Origin: Dryocola sp031988645
GTDB lineage: Bacteria > Pseudomonadota > Gammaproteobacteria > Enterobacterales > Enterobacteriaceae
Assembly (NCBI RefSeq): GCF_051307045.1
Contig: NZ_CP150452.1
Span: 434,001 to 498,000, forward strand
Length of the DNA: 64,000 bases
Direction of reading: 5' to 3'
The notes under the pieces are model-generated. The model was given only the letters and a program-made list of their open reading frames with translations. It did not search any database and had not been told where the DNA came from. Made by a program: the position numbers and the translations under genes. Of this stretch, positions 27,518 to 37,735 are shown piece by piece; the stretch's first letter is position 1; each line of letters opens with the position of its first letter.

Positions 27518-27550
27518 AAAAGCCCGGAGGCGATGACGCCTCCGGGCTTA
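27515..27550. terminator. Hairpin terminator between nanQ and gltD
   Basis: GCCCGGAGGCG, loop ATGA, CGCCTCCGGGC: a perfect eleven-base-pair stem. AAAAAA on the left makes it a good minus-strand terminator for gltBD; on the plus strand only CTTAAC follows, so it is weaker for nan. It begins at the nanQ stop codon. Confidence 0.8.
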
Positions 27551-27557
27551 ACAATTT

Positions 27558-27687
27558 GGTGGATGGCGCTGACGCTTATCCACCCTACGCTTTAAACGTT
27601 CCCGTAGGTCGGGTAAGCGCGAGTGTCACCCGACGCAACAACAAGCATATTCCCGTAGGTCGGGTAAGCGCGAGCGCCACCCGACGC
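27558..27687. repeat. REP-like palindromic repeats between nanQ and gltD
   Basis: Two direct copies of a 36-bp element at 27601-27636 and 27652-27687 differ at two positions; each contains the inverted core GTCGGGT / ACCCGAC. A third palindromic unit, GGTGGAT / ATCCACC, lies at 27558-27590. They lie between the converging nan and glt transcripts, the usual place for REP/BIME elements, and probably stabilise 3' ends. Confidence 0.8.
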
Positions 27688-27690
27688 TAA

Positions 27691-29109
27691 TTACACTTCA
27701 AGGAAGTTCAGGATCCCATCAGCCGCTTTGCGGCCTTCGGCAATTGCCGTCACCACCAGGTCGGAACCACGCACCGCGTCGCCGCCGGCGAAGATTTTCG
27801 GGTTGCTGGTCTGGAACGCGTTTTCGCTGCCTTCCGGCGCGATAATACGCCCCTGGCTGTCCAGCTCAACGCTGTGTTTTTCCAGCCACTGCATGCTGTG
27901 CGGACGGAAACCAAACGCCATCACAACCGCATCGGCAGGAACCACGTGCTCCGAGCCCGCCACGATTTCAGGACGGCGACGGCCGTTAGCATCCGGCGCG
28001 CCCAGTTCAGTGCGGACAAACTTCACGCCCGACACTTTGCCGTTAGCATTAATCTCCACGCCCAGCGGCTGCACGTTGAACTGGAACTCCACGCCTTCTT
28101 CCCGCGCGTTTTTTACTTCGCGGCGCGAGCCCGGCATGTTCTCTTCGTCACGGCGGTAGGCGCAGATAACGTGCGTTGCGCCCTGGCGAACGGAGGTGCG
28201 CACGCAGTCCATCGCGGTATCGCCGCCGCCCAGCACCACAACGCGTTTGCCTTCCATGTTCACATACGGCTCTTCGGGGGAATCACCAAAGCCCATGATC
28301 TGCTTGGTGTTCGCAATGAGGAACGGCAGGGCGTCGAACACGCCCGGCGCATCTTCATTCTCTAAACCGCCGCGCATGGACTGATAGGTGCCCACGCCGA
28401 GGAATACGGAATCAAACTCGTTGAGCAGATCGTCGATCTGTACGTCGCGTCCCACTTCGGTGTTGAGCTTGAACTCGATGCCCATGCCGCTGAAAATCTC
28501 GCGGCGCTTGGTCATCACCTCTTTTTCCAGTTTGAACGCCGGGATACCGAAGGTCAGCAGGCCGCCGATTTCCGGGTGACGATCGTAAACCACCGCTTTC
28601 ACGCCGTTACGCGCCAGCACGTCCGCACAGGCCAGGCCCGCCGGGCCCGCGCCGATAATCGCCACGCGTTTGCCGGTTTGCCTCACGCCGGTCAGATCCG
28701 GCTTCCAGCCCATCTCAATCGCTTTATCGTTGATATAGCGCTCGATGTTGCCGATGGTGACCGCGCCGAACTCATCATTCAGGGTGCAGGAACCTTCGCA
28801 CAGACGGTCCTGCGGGCAAACGCGGCCGCACACTTCCGGCAGGCTGTTGGTCTGGTGCGACAGTTCAGCCGCTTCGATAATGCGCCCTTCGTTGGCAAGC
28901 TTCAGCCAGTTTGGAATGTAGTTATGAACCGGGCATTTCCATTCACAGTAGGGGTTGCCGCAGGACAGGCAGCGGTCTGCCTGCGCCTTGGCCTGGCCTT
29001 CTGAGAACGGCTCGTAAATTTCCACAAATTCAATTTTACGGATCTTCAGCGGTTTCTTTGGCGGATCAACGCGCTGTAAGTCGATAAATTGATATACGTT
29101 TTGACTCAT
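27691..29109 (-). CDS. gltD: Glutamate synthase small subunit GltD
   Basis: GltD is the beta subunit of NADPH-dependent glutamate synthase (GOGAT): it takes electrons from NADPH through FAD and passes them via iron-sulfur clusters to GltB. It has 472 residues. In order: cysteines for 4Fe-4S clusters in CLSCGNPYCEWKCP (about 47-60) and CGRVCPQDRLCEGSC, FAD motif GAGPAGLACAD, and the NADPH motif GGGDTAMDC. The start ATG 29109 lies 9 bp after the gltB stop, so the pair form the gltBD operon on the minus strand. Confidence 0.97.
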   Translation of the reverse strand: MSQNVYQFIDLQRVDPPKKPLKIRKIEFVEIYEPFSEGQAKAQADRCLSCGNPYCEWKCPVHNYIPNWLKLANEGRIIEAAELSHQTNSLPEVCGRVCPQDRLCEGSCTLNDEFGAVTIGNIERYINDKAIEMGWKPDLTGVRQTGKRVAIIGAGPAGLACADVLARNGVKAVVYDRHPEIGGLLTFGIPAFKLEKEVMTKRREIFSGMGIEFKLNTEVGRDVQIDDLLNEFDSVFLGVGTYQSMRGGLENEDAPGVFDALPFLIANTKQIMGFGDSPEEPYVNMEGKRVVVLGGGDTAMDCVRTSVRQGATHVICAYRRDEENMPGSRREVKNAREEGVEFQFNVQPLGVEINANGKVSGVKFVRTELGAPDANGRRRPEIVAGSEHVVPADAVVMAFGFRPHSMQWLEKHSVELDSQGRIIAPEGSENAFQTSNPKIFAGGDAVRGSDLVVTAIAEGRKAADGILNFLEV

Positions 29110-29118
29110 CGTGACCTC

Positions 29119-32100
29119 TTACTGCGCCTGAACCCGCAGCTCAGCTGCAGAACGACTACGGTGACCCAACAATGCTTTGACATCGCTGGACTTCGGTTTA
29201 ACCAGCGTGAATTTCGCCGCAAAGGCTGGCCAGTTCGCCAGGATCTCTTCGCCGCGCTGGGAACCCGTCAGCTGCACGTGCTCGGTAATCATGCCGCGCA
29301 GATGCTCTTCGTGGATGGCCAGCTCTTCAACGCTGAGCAGCTCGACCAGCTCAGGGTTAACGCGCTTACGGAAATCGCCGTCTTCATCGAGCACGTAGGC
29401 GAAACCGCCGGTCATGCCCGCGCCGAAGTTGACGCCGGTTTTGCCAATCACGCAGACGATACCGCCGGTCATGTATTCACAGCCGTTATCGCCGATGCCT
29501 TCCACCACGGTAATAGCGCCGGAGTTACGCACCGCGAAACGCTCGCCCGCGCGGCCTGCGGCATACAGCTTGCCGCCGGTTGCGCCGTACAGGCAGGTGT
29601 TGCCGATAATCGTCGCTTCGTGGCTGCGGAAGGCGGAGCCCACCGGCGGACGCAGGGAGATCAAACCGCCCGCCATGCCTTTGCCCACGTAGTCGTTGGC
29701 GTCGCCGGTCAGGTGCAGCTCGACGCCGCCTGCGTTCCATACGCCGAAGCTCTGGCCCGCGGTGCCGCTGAAGTGCGCCTTAATCGGATCCGCCGCCAGG
29801 CCCTGATCGCCGTTGTGCTGAGCGATATAGCCGGAGAGCATCGCCCCGACGGAGCGGTCGGTATTGCGGATATCAAACCAGAACGTTTTGCTCTGCCTGT
29901 CGTCCACATACGGCTTCGCCTGGGCCAGCAGCTGCGCGTTGAGATCGCCTTTATCGAACGGCGGGTTATGCTCGGTGCAGTAGACCGCTTTGCCCGGCAT
30001 CGGCTCGGCCGTTTTCAGCAGGTTCGACAGATCCAGGTTTTGCTGTTTGGCGGTAAAACCGTCGAGCTCTTTGAGCAGGTCGGTACGGCCAATCAGATCC
30101 ACCAGACGTTTTACGCCCAGCTGCGCCATGAGTTCACGCGTTTCGCGAGCAATGAAATCAAAGTAGTTGGTCACGCGGAACGGCAGGCCGTGATAGTGGT
30201 TCTTACGCAGCTTCTCGTCCTGGGTCGCAACGCCCGTCGCGCAGTTGTTAAGATGGCAGATACGCAGATATTTACAGCCCAGCGCAACCATTGGCCCGGT
30301 ACCGAAACCGAAGCTTTCCGCGCCGAGAATCGCCGCTTTGATGATATCGAGGCCGGTTTTCAGGCCGCCGTCAACCTGCAGACGAATTTTGTGGCGCAGG
30401 CCGTTAGCCACCAGCGCCTGCTGCGTTTCGACCAGCCCCAGCTCCCACGGACAGCCCGCGTATTTCACCGAGGACAGCGGGCTTGCGCCCGTACCGCCGT
30501 CGTAGCCGGCGATAGTGATCAGATCCGCATAGGCTTTGGCCACGCCGGTCGCGATGGTGCCCACGCCCGGTTCAGAAACCAGCTTCACGGAGATCATCGC
30601 TTTCGGGTTGACCTGTTTCAGATCGAAAATCAGCTGCGCCAGATCTTCGATAGAGTAAATATCGTGATGCGGCGGAGGTGAAATCAGCGTAACGCCCGGA
30701 ACGGAATAGCGCAGCTTGGCGATATACGGCGTGACCTTATCGCCCGGCAGCTGGCCGCCTTCGCCAGGCTTCGCGCCCTGAGCGACTTTAATCTGGATAA
30801 CGTCGGCGTTGACCAGATAAGACGGGGTTACGCCGAAGCGGCCGGAAGCCACCTGCTTGATGCGGGACACTTTGTTGGTGCCGTAACGCGCAGGATCTTC
30901 GCCGCCTTCGCCGGAGTTGGAGTTTCCGCCGATGCTGTTCATCGCTTCCGCCAGGGATTCATGCGCCTCCGGGCTCAGCGCCCCGATGGACATGGCTGCG
31001 GTATCGAAGCGTTTGAACAGCTCGCTTGCCGGCTCGACCTCTTCAATACGCACGCTTTCGCCCTGCGGATTGAGCGCGAGCATATCGCGCAGCGTTGCCA
31101 CCGGACGCTCGTTCACCAGCTTCGCGTATTCCTGGTAGTCCTGATATTCGCCGCTCTGCACCGCTTTTTGCAGCGTCTGCACCACGTCCGGGTTGTAAGC
31201 GTGATATTCGCCGCCGTGGACGAACTTCAGCTGTCCGCCCTGATCCAGCGGCTTGCGCACCAGCCACGCGCGTTTAGAGAGGTTCAGCAGATCCTGCTGG
31301 AAGTCGTTAAAGCCCGCGCCGCCGATACGGCTGACAACGCCCTGGAAGCACAGCTCGGAAACTTCCTTATGCAGGCCCACGGCTTCAAACAGCTTCGAGC
31401 AGCGGTAAGAGGCGATAGTCGAGATGCCCATTTTGGACATGATCTTGTACAGCCCTTTGTTGATGCCGTTGCGGTAGTTCTGCATCACGGTGCGGTAGTT
31501 TTTATCGATGGCGCCGGTATCCACGAGCCTTGCCAGCGATTCGTAGGCAAGGTACGGGTAGATTGCCGTCGCGCCGAAGCCCAGCAGCACCGCGAAGTGG
31601 TGCGGGTCGCGCGCGCTTGCGGTTTCGACAATGATGTTGGCGTCGCAGCGCAGGCTCTTCTCAACGAGGCGGGTCTGGATGGCGCCAACCGCCATCGGCG
31701 CCGGAACCGGCAGGCGGTTTTTAGCGATGTTGCGGTCAGACAGCACCAGCAGAACGGTGCCGCTGCGTACCATGCGTTCGGCTTCGTCGCACAGCGCGCT
31801 GACGGTTTCGTGCAGCGATTTCTCCGTCACATCGTAGGTGATGTCCAGCGTGTCGGCGCGGTAATGCTCTTCTTCCAGCTGGGTGAGCTGCTGGAAATCC
31901 GACCACAGCAGGATCGGCGATTTGAAGCTCAGGCGGTGCGCCTGGCCTTCTGCCTCGCAGAAGACGTTCATCTCACGGCCGATGCTGGTGGCAAGGGACA
32001 TAACGTGCGCTTCGCGCAGCGGGTCGATTGGCGGGTTGGTGACCTGCGCAAACTGCTGGCGGAAGTAATCGTAAATAACGCGCGGCTGGCTGGAGAGCAC

Positions 32101-33577
32101 GGCGAACGGCGTATCGTCGCCCATTGAGCCGACCGCTTCCTGGCCGTTTTCACCCAGCACGCGCAGGATGGAATCCAGCTCTTCGCTGCTGTAGTTAAAC
32201 TGTTTCTGGAAGCTGGCCAGCGTATCGTCGTCCAGCTCGCGGGTGCCCACCTCTTCGTCCGGCAGGTCTTCAAACGGCACCAGGCGACGAACGTTGTTTT
32301 CCATCCACTCTTTATAAGGGTGGCGGCTTTTCAGATCGTCATCGGTTTCCGCGGAGTGCAGAATGCGGCCGACGCGGGTGTCGATAACCATCAGCTCGCC
32401 CGGGCCGACGCGGCCTTTTTCCACCACTTCGTCCGGCTGGTAATCCCAGATGCCGACTTCGGAGGCGCAGGTGATGAGCTTGTCTTTGGTGATAACGTAG
32501 CGCGCGGGACGCAGGCCGTTACGGTCCAGGTTACAGGCGGCGAAGCGCCCGTCGGACATAACGATACCGGCCGGGGCCGTCCCACGGCTCCATATGCATG
32601 GAGTTAAAGTCAAAGAAGGCGCGCAGCTCCGGATCCATGTTCGGGTTGTTCTGCCAGGCCGGCGGAACCAGCAGGCGCATGGCGCGCACGATGTCCATGC
32701 CGCCTGCCAACAGCAGTTCGAGCATGTTATCCATCGAGCTGGAGTCAGAGCCGGTTTCGTTAACGAACGGCGCCGCATCGTGCAGATCGGGGATCAGCGG
32801 GGTCTGGAATTTATAGGTACGCGCGCGCGCCCACTGACGGTTACCGGTGATGGTGTTGATTTCACCGTTGTGCGCCAGATAGCGGAACGGCTGCGCCAGC
32901 GGCCAGCGCGGCACGGTGTTGGTGGAAAAGCGCTGGTGGAACAGGCAGATGGCCGATTCCAGACGCAGATCCGCCAGGTCCAGGTAAAAGCGCGGCAAAT
33001 CTGCCGGCATACACAGACCTTTATAGATGTTTACCAGGTTTGAGAGGCTACAGACGTAGAAGTCTTTATCCTGGATGCGTTTCTCAATGCGGCGACGGGC
33101 GATAAACAGGCGACGTTCCATATCACGCGGACGCCAGCCGGCCGGAGCATTAACAAAAATTTGTTCGATGCGGGGCTTTGAGGAGAGGGCGATTTCACCG
33201 AGCACGTCTTCATTGGTCGGCACCTGGCGCCAGCCAACAATCGACAGCGTTTCGTTTTGCAGCTCTTCTTCCACAATACGGCGACTTGCATTAGCCAGCG
33301 CTTCGTCTTTACTTAAGAAAATCATGCCGACGGCATAATTTTTAGCTAAACGCCAGCCGCGCTCTTCAGCAACGATGCGGAAGAAACGATCGGGTTTTTG
33401 TAACAGCAGGCCGCAACCGTCACCGGTTTTACCATCGGCGAGTATCGCGCCGCGGTGCTGCATTCGGGCCAGTGCGTGAATAGCGGTACGCACTACCTTG
33501 TGGCTAGGTTCGCCTTCTATGTGGGCGATCAGGCCGAAACCACAGTTATCCTTCTCAAGGGATTTATCGTACAACAT
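29119..33577 (-). CDS. gltB: Glutamate synthase large subunit GltB (apparent +1 frameshift)
   Basis: GltB converts glutamine and 2-oxoglutarate into two glutamates. The protein begins MLYDKSLEKDN and then Cys12, the nucleophile of the Ntn glutaminase domain freed when the 11-residue propeptide is removed. Further on are the FMN-binding synthase domain, the 3Fe-4S cysteines in CKYLRICHLNNC, and the C-terminal GXGXG beta-helix. The frame breaks at 32573-32578 (GGGGCC, minus GGCCCC): EPWDGP-AGIVMSDG becomes EPWDGPGRYRYVRR. One base fewer gives 1485 residues (E. coli 1486). Ammonia assimilation depends on this enzyme, so the break is probably an artefact. Upstream signals for CRP and ArgR are described separately. 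Confidence 0.93.
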
Positions 33578-33663
33578 ATCAGTGAACCTCCCCAGGCTCT
33601 ACGTGATTCCCGATACCGTTTGCGCGTGGGCGCAGCAAGGGCATGGCGACGGGGTTTGCGCAT
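33529..33663 (-). other. Possible leader ORF overlapping the gltB start
   Basis: A 44-codon ORF starts at 33663 with MRKPRRHAL and overlaps the first 49 bases of gltB in another frame. As I recall it, E. coli gltB has an upstream in-frame extension beginning MTRKPRRHAL; here the same beginning is kept but is out of frame with gltB. It may be a basic leader peptide, or conserved DNA with another role. The main start (MLYDKS) is not affected. Confidence 0.3.
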
Positions 33664-33946
33664 TCTACGCCGACCTCGCGTGTCGCCCTCATCAGACCAA
33701 CGCATCCGGTGTCACAAGTGTTGAGGACTTGCTTTAGAGGGAATCTTAATTACTGCATAAATATGATGGGCACAGAACCCACCCAGAAAGCTTCCAGCGG
33801 ATTTCCAAGTTATCGGGAAAGCGCACACAGGTCAAATGGCATTCTTATTTATACATATTTGTGCTAAGTGGGATTTAATATTTTGATTATTAAGGGAATT
33901 AAGGCTTTTTATTCACAATTAAACCCTTAGCGAGCGCATCGGGTTA

Positions 33947-33962
33947 TGTGATCTCTCTCACT
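33947..33962. promoter_or_regulatory. CRP site upstream of gltBD
   Basis: TGTGA-TCTCTC-TCACT matches the CRP consensus TGTGA-N6-TCACA at nine of ten positions. It is centred about 378 bp upstream of the gltB start codon. Confidence 0.75.
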
Positions 33963-33988
33963 GTCTGCAAGGCGGCAAAATTACAGTC

Positions 33989-34018
33989 CATGCTGGCATC
34001 ATCAATATTGCCAGCATG
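33989..34018. repeat. Ten-base inverted repeat in the gltB-yhcC gap
   Basis: CATGCTGGCA and TGCCAGCATG are perfect inverted repeats separated by ten bases. There is no T-run after either arm, so it is more likely a protein site or a structured RNA element than a terminator. Confidence 0.5.
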
Positions 34019-34144
34019 TTGTGCTGCAATCGGGCGTGAGCGTGCAGCATGACACTGTTTTTTACCGGACGTCATATTCTTTCAACGACGGGCGGCAATA
34101 TAAGGAAAAGTAATCATCCGGAGGATGCGTAGAGTTGCACTTAT

Positions 34145-34162
34145 TGTGAATGATTATTCAAT
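34145..34162. promoter_or_regulatory. ARG box (ArgR site) in the gltB-yhcC gap
   Basis: TGAAT-GATT-ATTCA (34147-34160) is a perfect palindromic match to the ArgR core. ArgR is a known regulator of gltBDF in E. coli, so this site probably serves gltBD, though it lies about 575 bp from gltB and 240 bp from yhcC. Confidence 0.72.
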
Positions 34163-34396
34163 AGGTAAAGCTGCGCCAGTGCGATTGATCCAGGTCATCG
34201 CCCTTTAACGCAGAAAATGGCAGGCTACGCCCCAGGGTTGCGGGCAGGCTTCAGAAAAGCGTGGTTTTCTAAAGTCTGCGCTAACACCAGAAAATCAAAA
34301 GATTTTCAAAGAAATATTCAGCGCTTCTCAGCATCCGCAGGACAACGCGGTCTGCCAGACGTCTTTACTATCCTTTTTGGGCCGGCCCATCAGATT

Positions 34397-35329
34397 ATGC
34401 AGTTACAGAAATTAGTCAACATGTTTGGTGGGGATCTTACTCGCCGCTACGGGCATAAAGTCCATAAGCTCACCCTTCACGGCGGCTTTAGCTGCCCGAA
34501 TCGCGACGGCACCATCGGCCGCGGCGGATGCACTTTTTGCAACGTCGCCTCCTTTGCCGATGAAACGCAGCAGCAGCATTCCATCGCCGGGCAGCTCGCC
34601 CGACAGGCGAAGCTGGTAAACCGCGCGCAGCATTATCTCGCCTATTTTCAGGCCTACACCAGCACATGGGCGGAAGTACAGGTGCTGCGCTCGATGTACC
34701 AGCAGGCGGTCAGCCAGGCGAACATCGTCGGCCTTTGCGTAGGCACCCGGCCTGACTGCGTGCCGGAAAGCGTGCTGGATTTGCTCAGCGAATACCGCGA
34801 ACAGGGCTTTGAGGTCTGGCTGGAGCTGGGTTTACAGACCGCGCATGACAAAACGCTGCGCCGCATCAACCGCGGCCACGACTTCGCCTGCTATCAGGAA
34901 ACCACCCGCCGCGCCCGCCAGCGCGGCCTGAAGGTGTGCAGCCATCTGATTGTCGGTTTGCCGGGAGAAGGGCAGGCGCGCTGCATGGAAACGCTGGAAA
35001 AGGTCGTGGAGACGGGCGTGGACGGCATCAAGCTCCACCCTCTGCATATCGTCACCGGCAGCACCATGGCGAAAAGCTGGCAGGCGGGGCGTTTACAGGC
35101 CATTGAACTGGAAGACTATACGCAGACCGCCGGCGAGATGATTCGCCATACGCCGCTTGATATCGTCTTTCACCGTATTTCCGCCAGCGCTCGCCGCCCG
35201 ACGCTGCTTGCGCCGCTGTGGTGCGAGAACCGCTGGACCGGCATGGTTGAAATCGACAGGTATCTGCTTGCACATGGCGCGCAGGGATCGGCTCTCGGAA
35301 CGCCGTGGGATCCCACTATACTCGCGTAA
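34397..35329 (+). CDS. yhcC: Radical SAM protein YhcC
   Basis: YhcC is a radical SAM protein of the TIGR01212 family with no proven function. The cluster cysteines are spaced C-X11-C-X2-C in CPNRDGTIGRGGCTFC, which is typical of this family, not of the standard CX3CX2C. It has 310 residues. I chose ATG 34397 (MQLQKLVNMFGGDLTRRYG) by match to E. coli; the frame stays open 180 bp upstream, but those 60 residues are not conserved. arcB follows 60 bp later in the same direction. Confidence 0.92.
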   Translation: MQLQKLVNMFGGDLTRRYGHKVHKLTLHGGFSCPNRDGTIGRGGCTFCNVASFADETQQQHSIAGQLARQAKLVNRAQHYLAYFQAYTSTWAEVQVLRSMYQQAVSQANIVGLCVGTRPDCVPESVLDLLSEYREQGFEVWLELGLQTAHDKTLRRINRGHDFACYQETTRRARQRGLKVCSHLIVGLPGEGQARCMETLEKVVETGVDGIKLHPLHIVTGSTMAKSWQAGRLQAIELEDYTQTAGEMIRHTPLDIVFHRISASARRPTLLAPLWCENRWTGMVEIDRYLLAHGAQGSALGTPWDPTILA

Positions 35330-35389
35330 TTCTGAGCGTTATCTTTTTTTGCGGTATATTTAGCGCATTGTTGGCGAAGGAAAGGTTCC

Positions 35390-37735
35390 ATGAAGCAAAT
35401 CCGGTTACTGGCGCAGTATTACGTTGATTTAATGGTGAAGCTCGGCCTGGTGCGCTTCTCTTTGCTGCTGGCTTCGGCGCTGGTGGTGCTGGCCATCGTT
35501 GTGCAGATGGCGGTCACCATGCTGCTGCGCGGCCAGGTCGAAAGCATAGACGTCGTGCGCTCCATCTTTTTCGGCCTGCTGATTACGCCCTGGGCGGTCT
35601 ATTTTCTTTCCGTGGTGGTCGAACAGCTCGAGGAGTCGCGCCAGCGGCTGTCTAGGCTGGTTGAAAAGCTCGAGGAGATGCGCGAGCGCGATCTCAAGCT
35701 CAACGTGCAGCTTAAGGACAATATCGCGCAGCTTAATCAGGAGATAGCCGACCGTGTGAAAGCGGAAGACGAACGTCAGACCATGCTTGAGCAGCTCAAG
35801 GTAGAGATGCAGGAGCGCGAAGAGACGCAAATCCTTCTTGAGCAGCAGTCCTCGTTTCTGCGCTCCTTCCTCGACGCCTCGCCGGATCTGGTCTTCTACC
35901 GCAACGAAGACAAAGAGTTCTCCGGCTGCAACCGCGCCATGGAGCTGCTGACCGGCAAAAGCGAGAAGCAGCTCATCAGCCTGAAGCCGCAGGACGTTTA
36001 TTCGCCAGAGGCGGCGCTGAAGGTTATCGAGACCGACGAAAAGGTCTTCCGCCACAACGTTTCTTTGACCTACGAACAGTGGCTGGATTATCCGGACGGG
36101 CGCAAAGCCTGTTTTGAAATCCGCAAGGTGCCGTATTACGACCGGGTAGGCAAGCGCCACGGACTGATGGGCTTTGGACGCGATATCACAGAGCGTAAAC
36201 GCTATCAGGACGCCCTTGAGCGCGCCAGCCGCGACAAAACCACCTTTATCTCCACCATCAGCCATGAGCTACGCACGCCGCTGAACGGCATCGTCGGGCT
36301 GAGCCGTATCCTGCTGGATACCGAGTTGAACGCCGAGCAGACCAACTACCTGAAAACCATCCATGTTTCGGCCATTACGCTTGGCAATATCTTCAACGAT
36401 ATTATTGATATGGATAAGCTTGAGCGTCATAAAGTCCAGCTTGATAACCAGCAGGTCGATTTCACCAGCTTCCTCGCCGACCTTGAAAACCTTTCCGGGC
36501 TGCAGGCGCAGCAAAAAGGGCTGGCGTTCGTTATGGAGCCAACGCTGCCGCTGCCGCATAAGGTGGTTACCGACGGTACGCGCCTGCGCCAGATCCTCTG
36601 GAACCTCATCAGCAACGCCGTGAAGTTCACGCCGAAAGGCGGACAGGTCACGGTACGCGTGCGCTACGATGAAAGCAGCCTGCGATTTGAAGTTCAGGAT
36701 TCCGGCATCGGGATCCCGCAGGACGAGCAGGACAAGATCTTCGCCATGTATTACCAGGTAAAAGACAGCCAGGGCGGCAAACCCGCCACCGGCACCGGTA
36801 TCGGGCTTGCGGTTTCGCGCCGCCTGGCGAAAAGCATGGGCGGGGACATTACCGTCAGCAGCAGGCCGGGCGAAGGCTCGCTGTTTACGCTGACGGTGCA
36901 GGCTCCGCGCGTGGCGGAAGAAGTGGAAGACACCTTCGAAGATGACGAAATGCCGCTGCCGGCGCTGCACGTGCTGCTGGTGGAGGATATTGAGCTAAAC
37001 GTCATCGTTGCCCGCTCGGTGCTGGAGAAGCTCGGCAACAGCGTTGACGTCGCCATGACCGGCAAGGAGGCGCTGGAGAAATTCACGCCGGGCGAATATG
37101 ACCTTGTGCTGCTGGATATTCAGCTGCCGGATATGACCGGGCTGGATATTTCTCGCGAGCTCAACGCCCGCTTCGACAAAGCCGATCTCCCGCCGCTGGT
37201 GGCGCTGACGGCCAACGTCCTGAAAGATAAAAAAGAGTATCTGGATGCGGGCATGAACGACGTCCTGAGCAAGCCGCTTGCGGTACCGGCGCTGATGGCC
37301 GTTATCCAGAAATTCTGGGACAACCAACAGACTGACAACGAGAAGGAACCTGTAATGACTCAAGTTGATAGTGAAAAACAGCAAGCGTTACTTGATATAC
37401 CGATGCTCGAACAGTACATGGAATTAGTCGGGCCGAAGCTGATTACCGATGGCCTGGCGATGTTTGAAAAAATGATGCCGGGTTATTTAAGCATTCTGGA
37501 CTCGAATATGACCGCCCGCGACCAGAAGGGCGTGGTGGAGGAAGGCCATAAAATCAAAGGCGCCGCCGGGTCCGTCGGCCTGCGCCATTTGCAGCAGCTG
37601 GCCCAGCAAATTCAGTCGCCGGATCTGCCCGCATGGTCAGATAACGTAGGGGAGTGGATTGAAGAGCTCAAGCAGGAGTGGCAGCACGACGTGGACGTTC
37701 TGAAGGTCTGGGTCGCGAACGCGCCCAAAAAATGA
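35390..37735 (+). CDS. arcB: Hybrid sensor kinase ArcB
   Basis: ArcB senses the redox state of the quinone pool and phosphorylates ArcA under low oxygen. It has 781 residues. In order: two membrane helices (about 22-46 and 57-77), coiled coil/leucine zipper (78-150), PAS domain (about 155-270) with the redox-active Cys180 and Cys241, histidine kinase with His292 in SHELRTPLNG, ATP-binding domain with GTGIGL, receiver with Asp576 in LLDIQLPDM, and HPt domain with His720 in EGHKIKGAAGS. All phosphorelay residues are present. Its stop codon is next to the 3' end of the antisense-oriented ArcZ RNA, which in E. coli feeds back on arcB. Confidence 0.97.
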   Translation: MKQIRLLAQYYVDLMVKLGLVRFSLLLASALVVLAIVVQMAVTMLLRGQVESIDVVRSIFFGLLITPWAVYFLSVVVEQLEESRQRLSRLVEKLEEMRERDLKLNVQLKDNIAQLNQEIADRVKAEDERQTMLEQLKVEMQEREETQILLEQQSSFLRSFLDASPDLVFYRNEDKEFSGCNRAMELLTGKSEKQLISLKPQDVYSPEAALKVIETDEKVFRHNVSLTYEQWLDYPDGRKACFEIRKVPYYDRVGKRHGLMGFGRDITERKRYQDALERASRDKTTFISTISHELRTPLNGIVGLSRILLDTELNAEQTNYLKTIHVSAITLGNIFNDIIDMDKLERHKVQLDNQQVDFTSFLADLENLSGLQAQQKGLAFVMEPTLPLPHKVVTDGTRLRQILWNLISNAVKFTPKGGQVTVRVRYDESSLRFEVQDSGIGIPQDEQDKIFAMYYQVKDSQGGKPATGTGIGLAVSRRLAKSMGGDITVSSRPGEGSLFTLTVQAPRVAEEVEDTFEDDEMPLPALHVLLVEDIELNVIVARSVLEKLGNSVDVAMTGKEALEKFTPGEYDLVLLDIQLPDMTGLDISRELNARFDKADLPPLVALTANVLKDKKEYLDAGMNDVLSKPLAVPALMAVIQKFWDNQQTDNEKEPVMTQVDSEKQQALLDIPMLEQYMELVGPKLITDGLAMFEKMMPGYLSILDSNMTARDQKGVVEEGHKIKGAAGSVGLRHLQQLAQQIQSPDLPAWSDNVGEWIEELKQEWQHDVDVLKVWVANAPKK

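Larger units (their letters stand above)
33578..34396. promoter_or_regulatory. Long divergent gltBD / yhcC control region
   Basis: 819 bp with no gene I can support. It carries the gltBD promoter on the minus strand and the yhcC promoter on the plus strand. It contains a near-perfect CRP site (33947-33962), a perfect ARG box (34145-34162), a 10-bp inverted repeat (33989-34018) and AT-rich stretches (33850-33930) suited to Lrp and IHF. In E. coli gltBDF is controlled by Lrp, IHF, CRP and ArgR, and the size of this region fits that. Confidence 0.7.

Noticed and set aside
27601..27687. The two 36-bp repeats as a CRISPR fragment
   Set aside because: Only two copies, separated by 15 bp, with strong internal palindromes; no cas genes nearby. 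They fit REP elements.
29089..32127. Long plus-strand open frames (530 and 388 codons) inside gltD/gltB
   Set aside because: They lie exactly antisense to the conserved gltB coding sequence. GC-rich codon bias leaves the opposite strand open. They show no start signal or recognisable family.
34217..34396. 60-residue N-terminal extension of YhcC
   Set aside because: The extension is not in E. coli YhcC, has no good ribosome-binding site, and the conserved protein begins at MQLQKLV.
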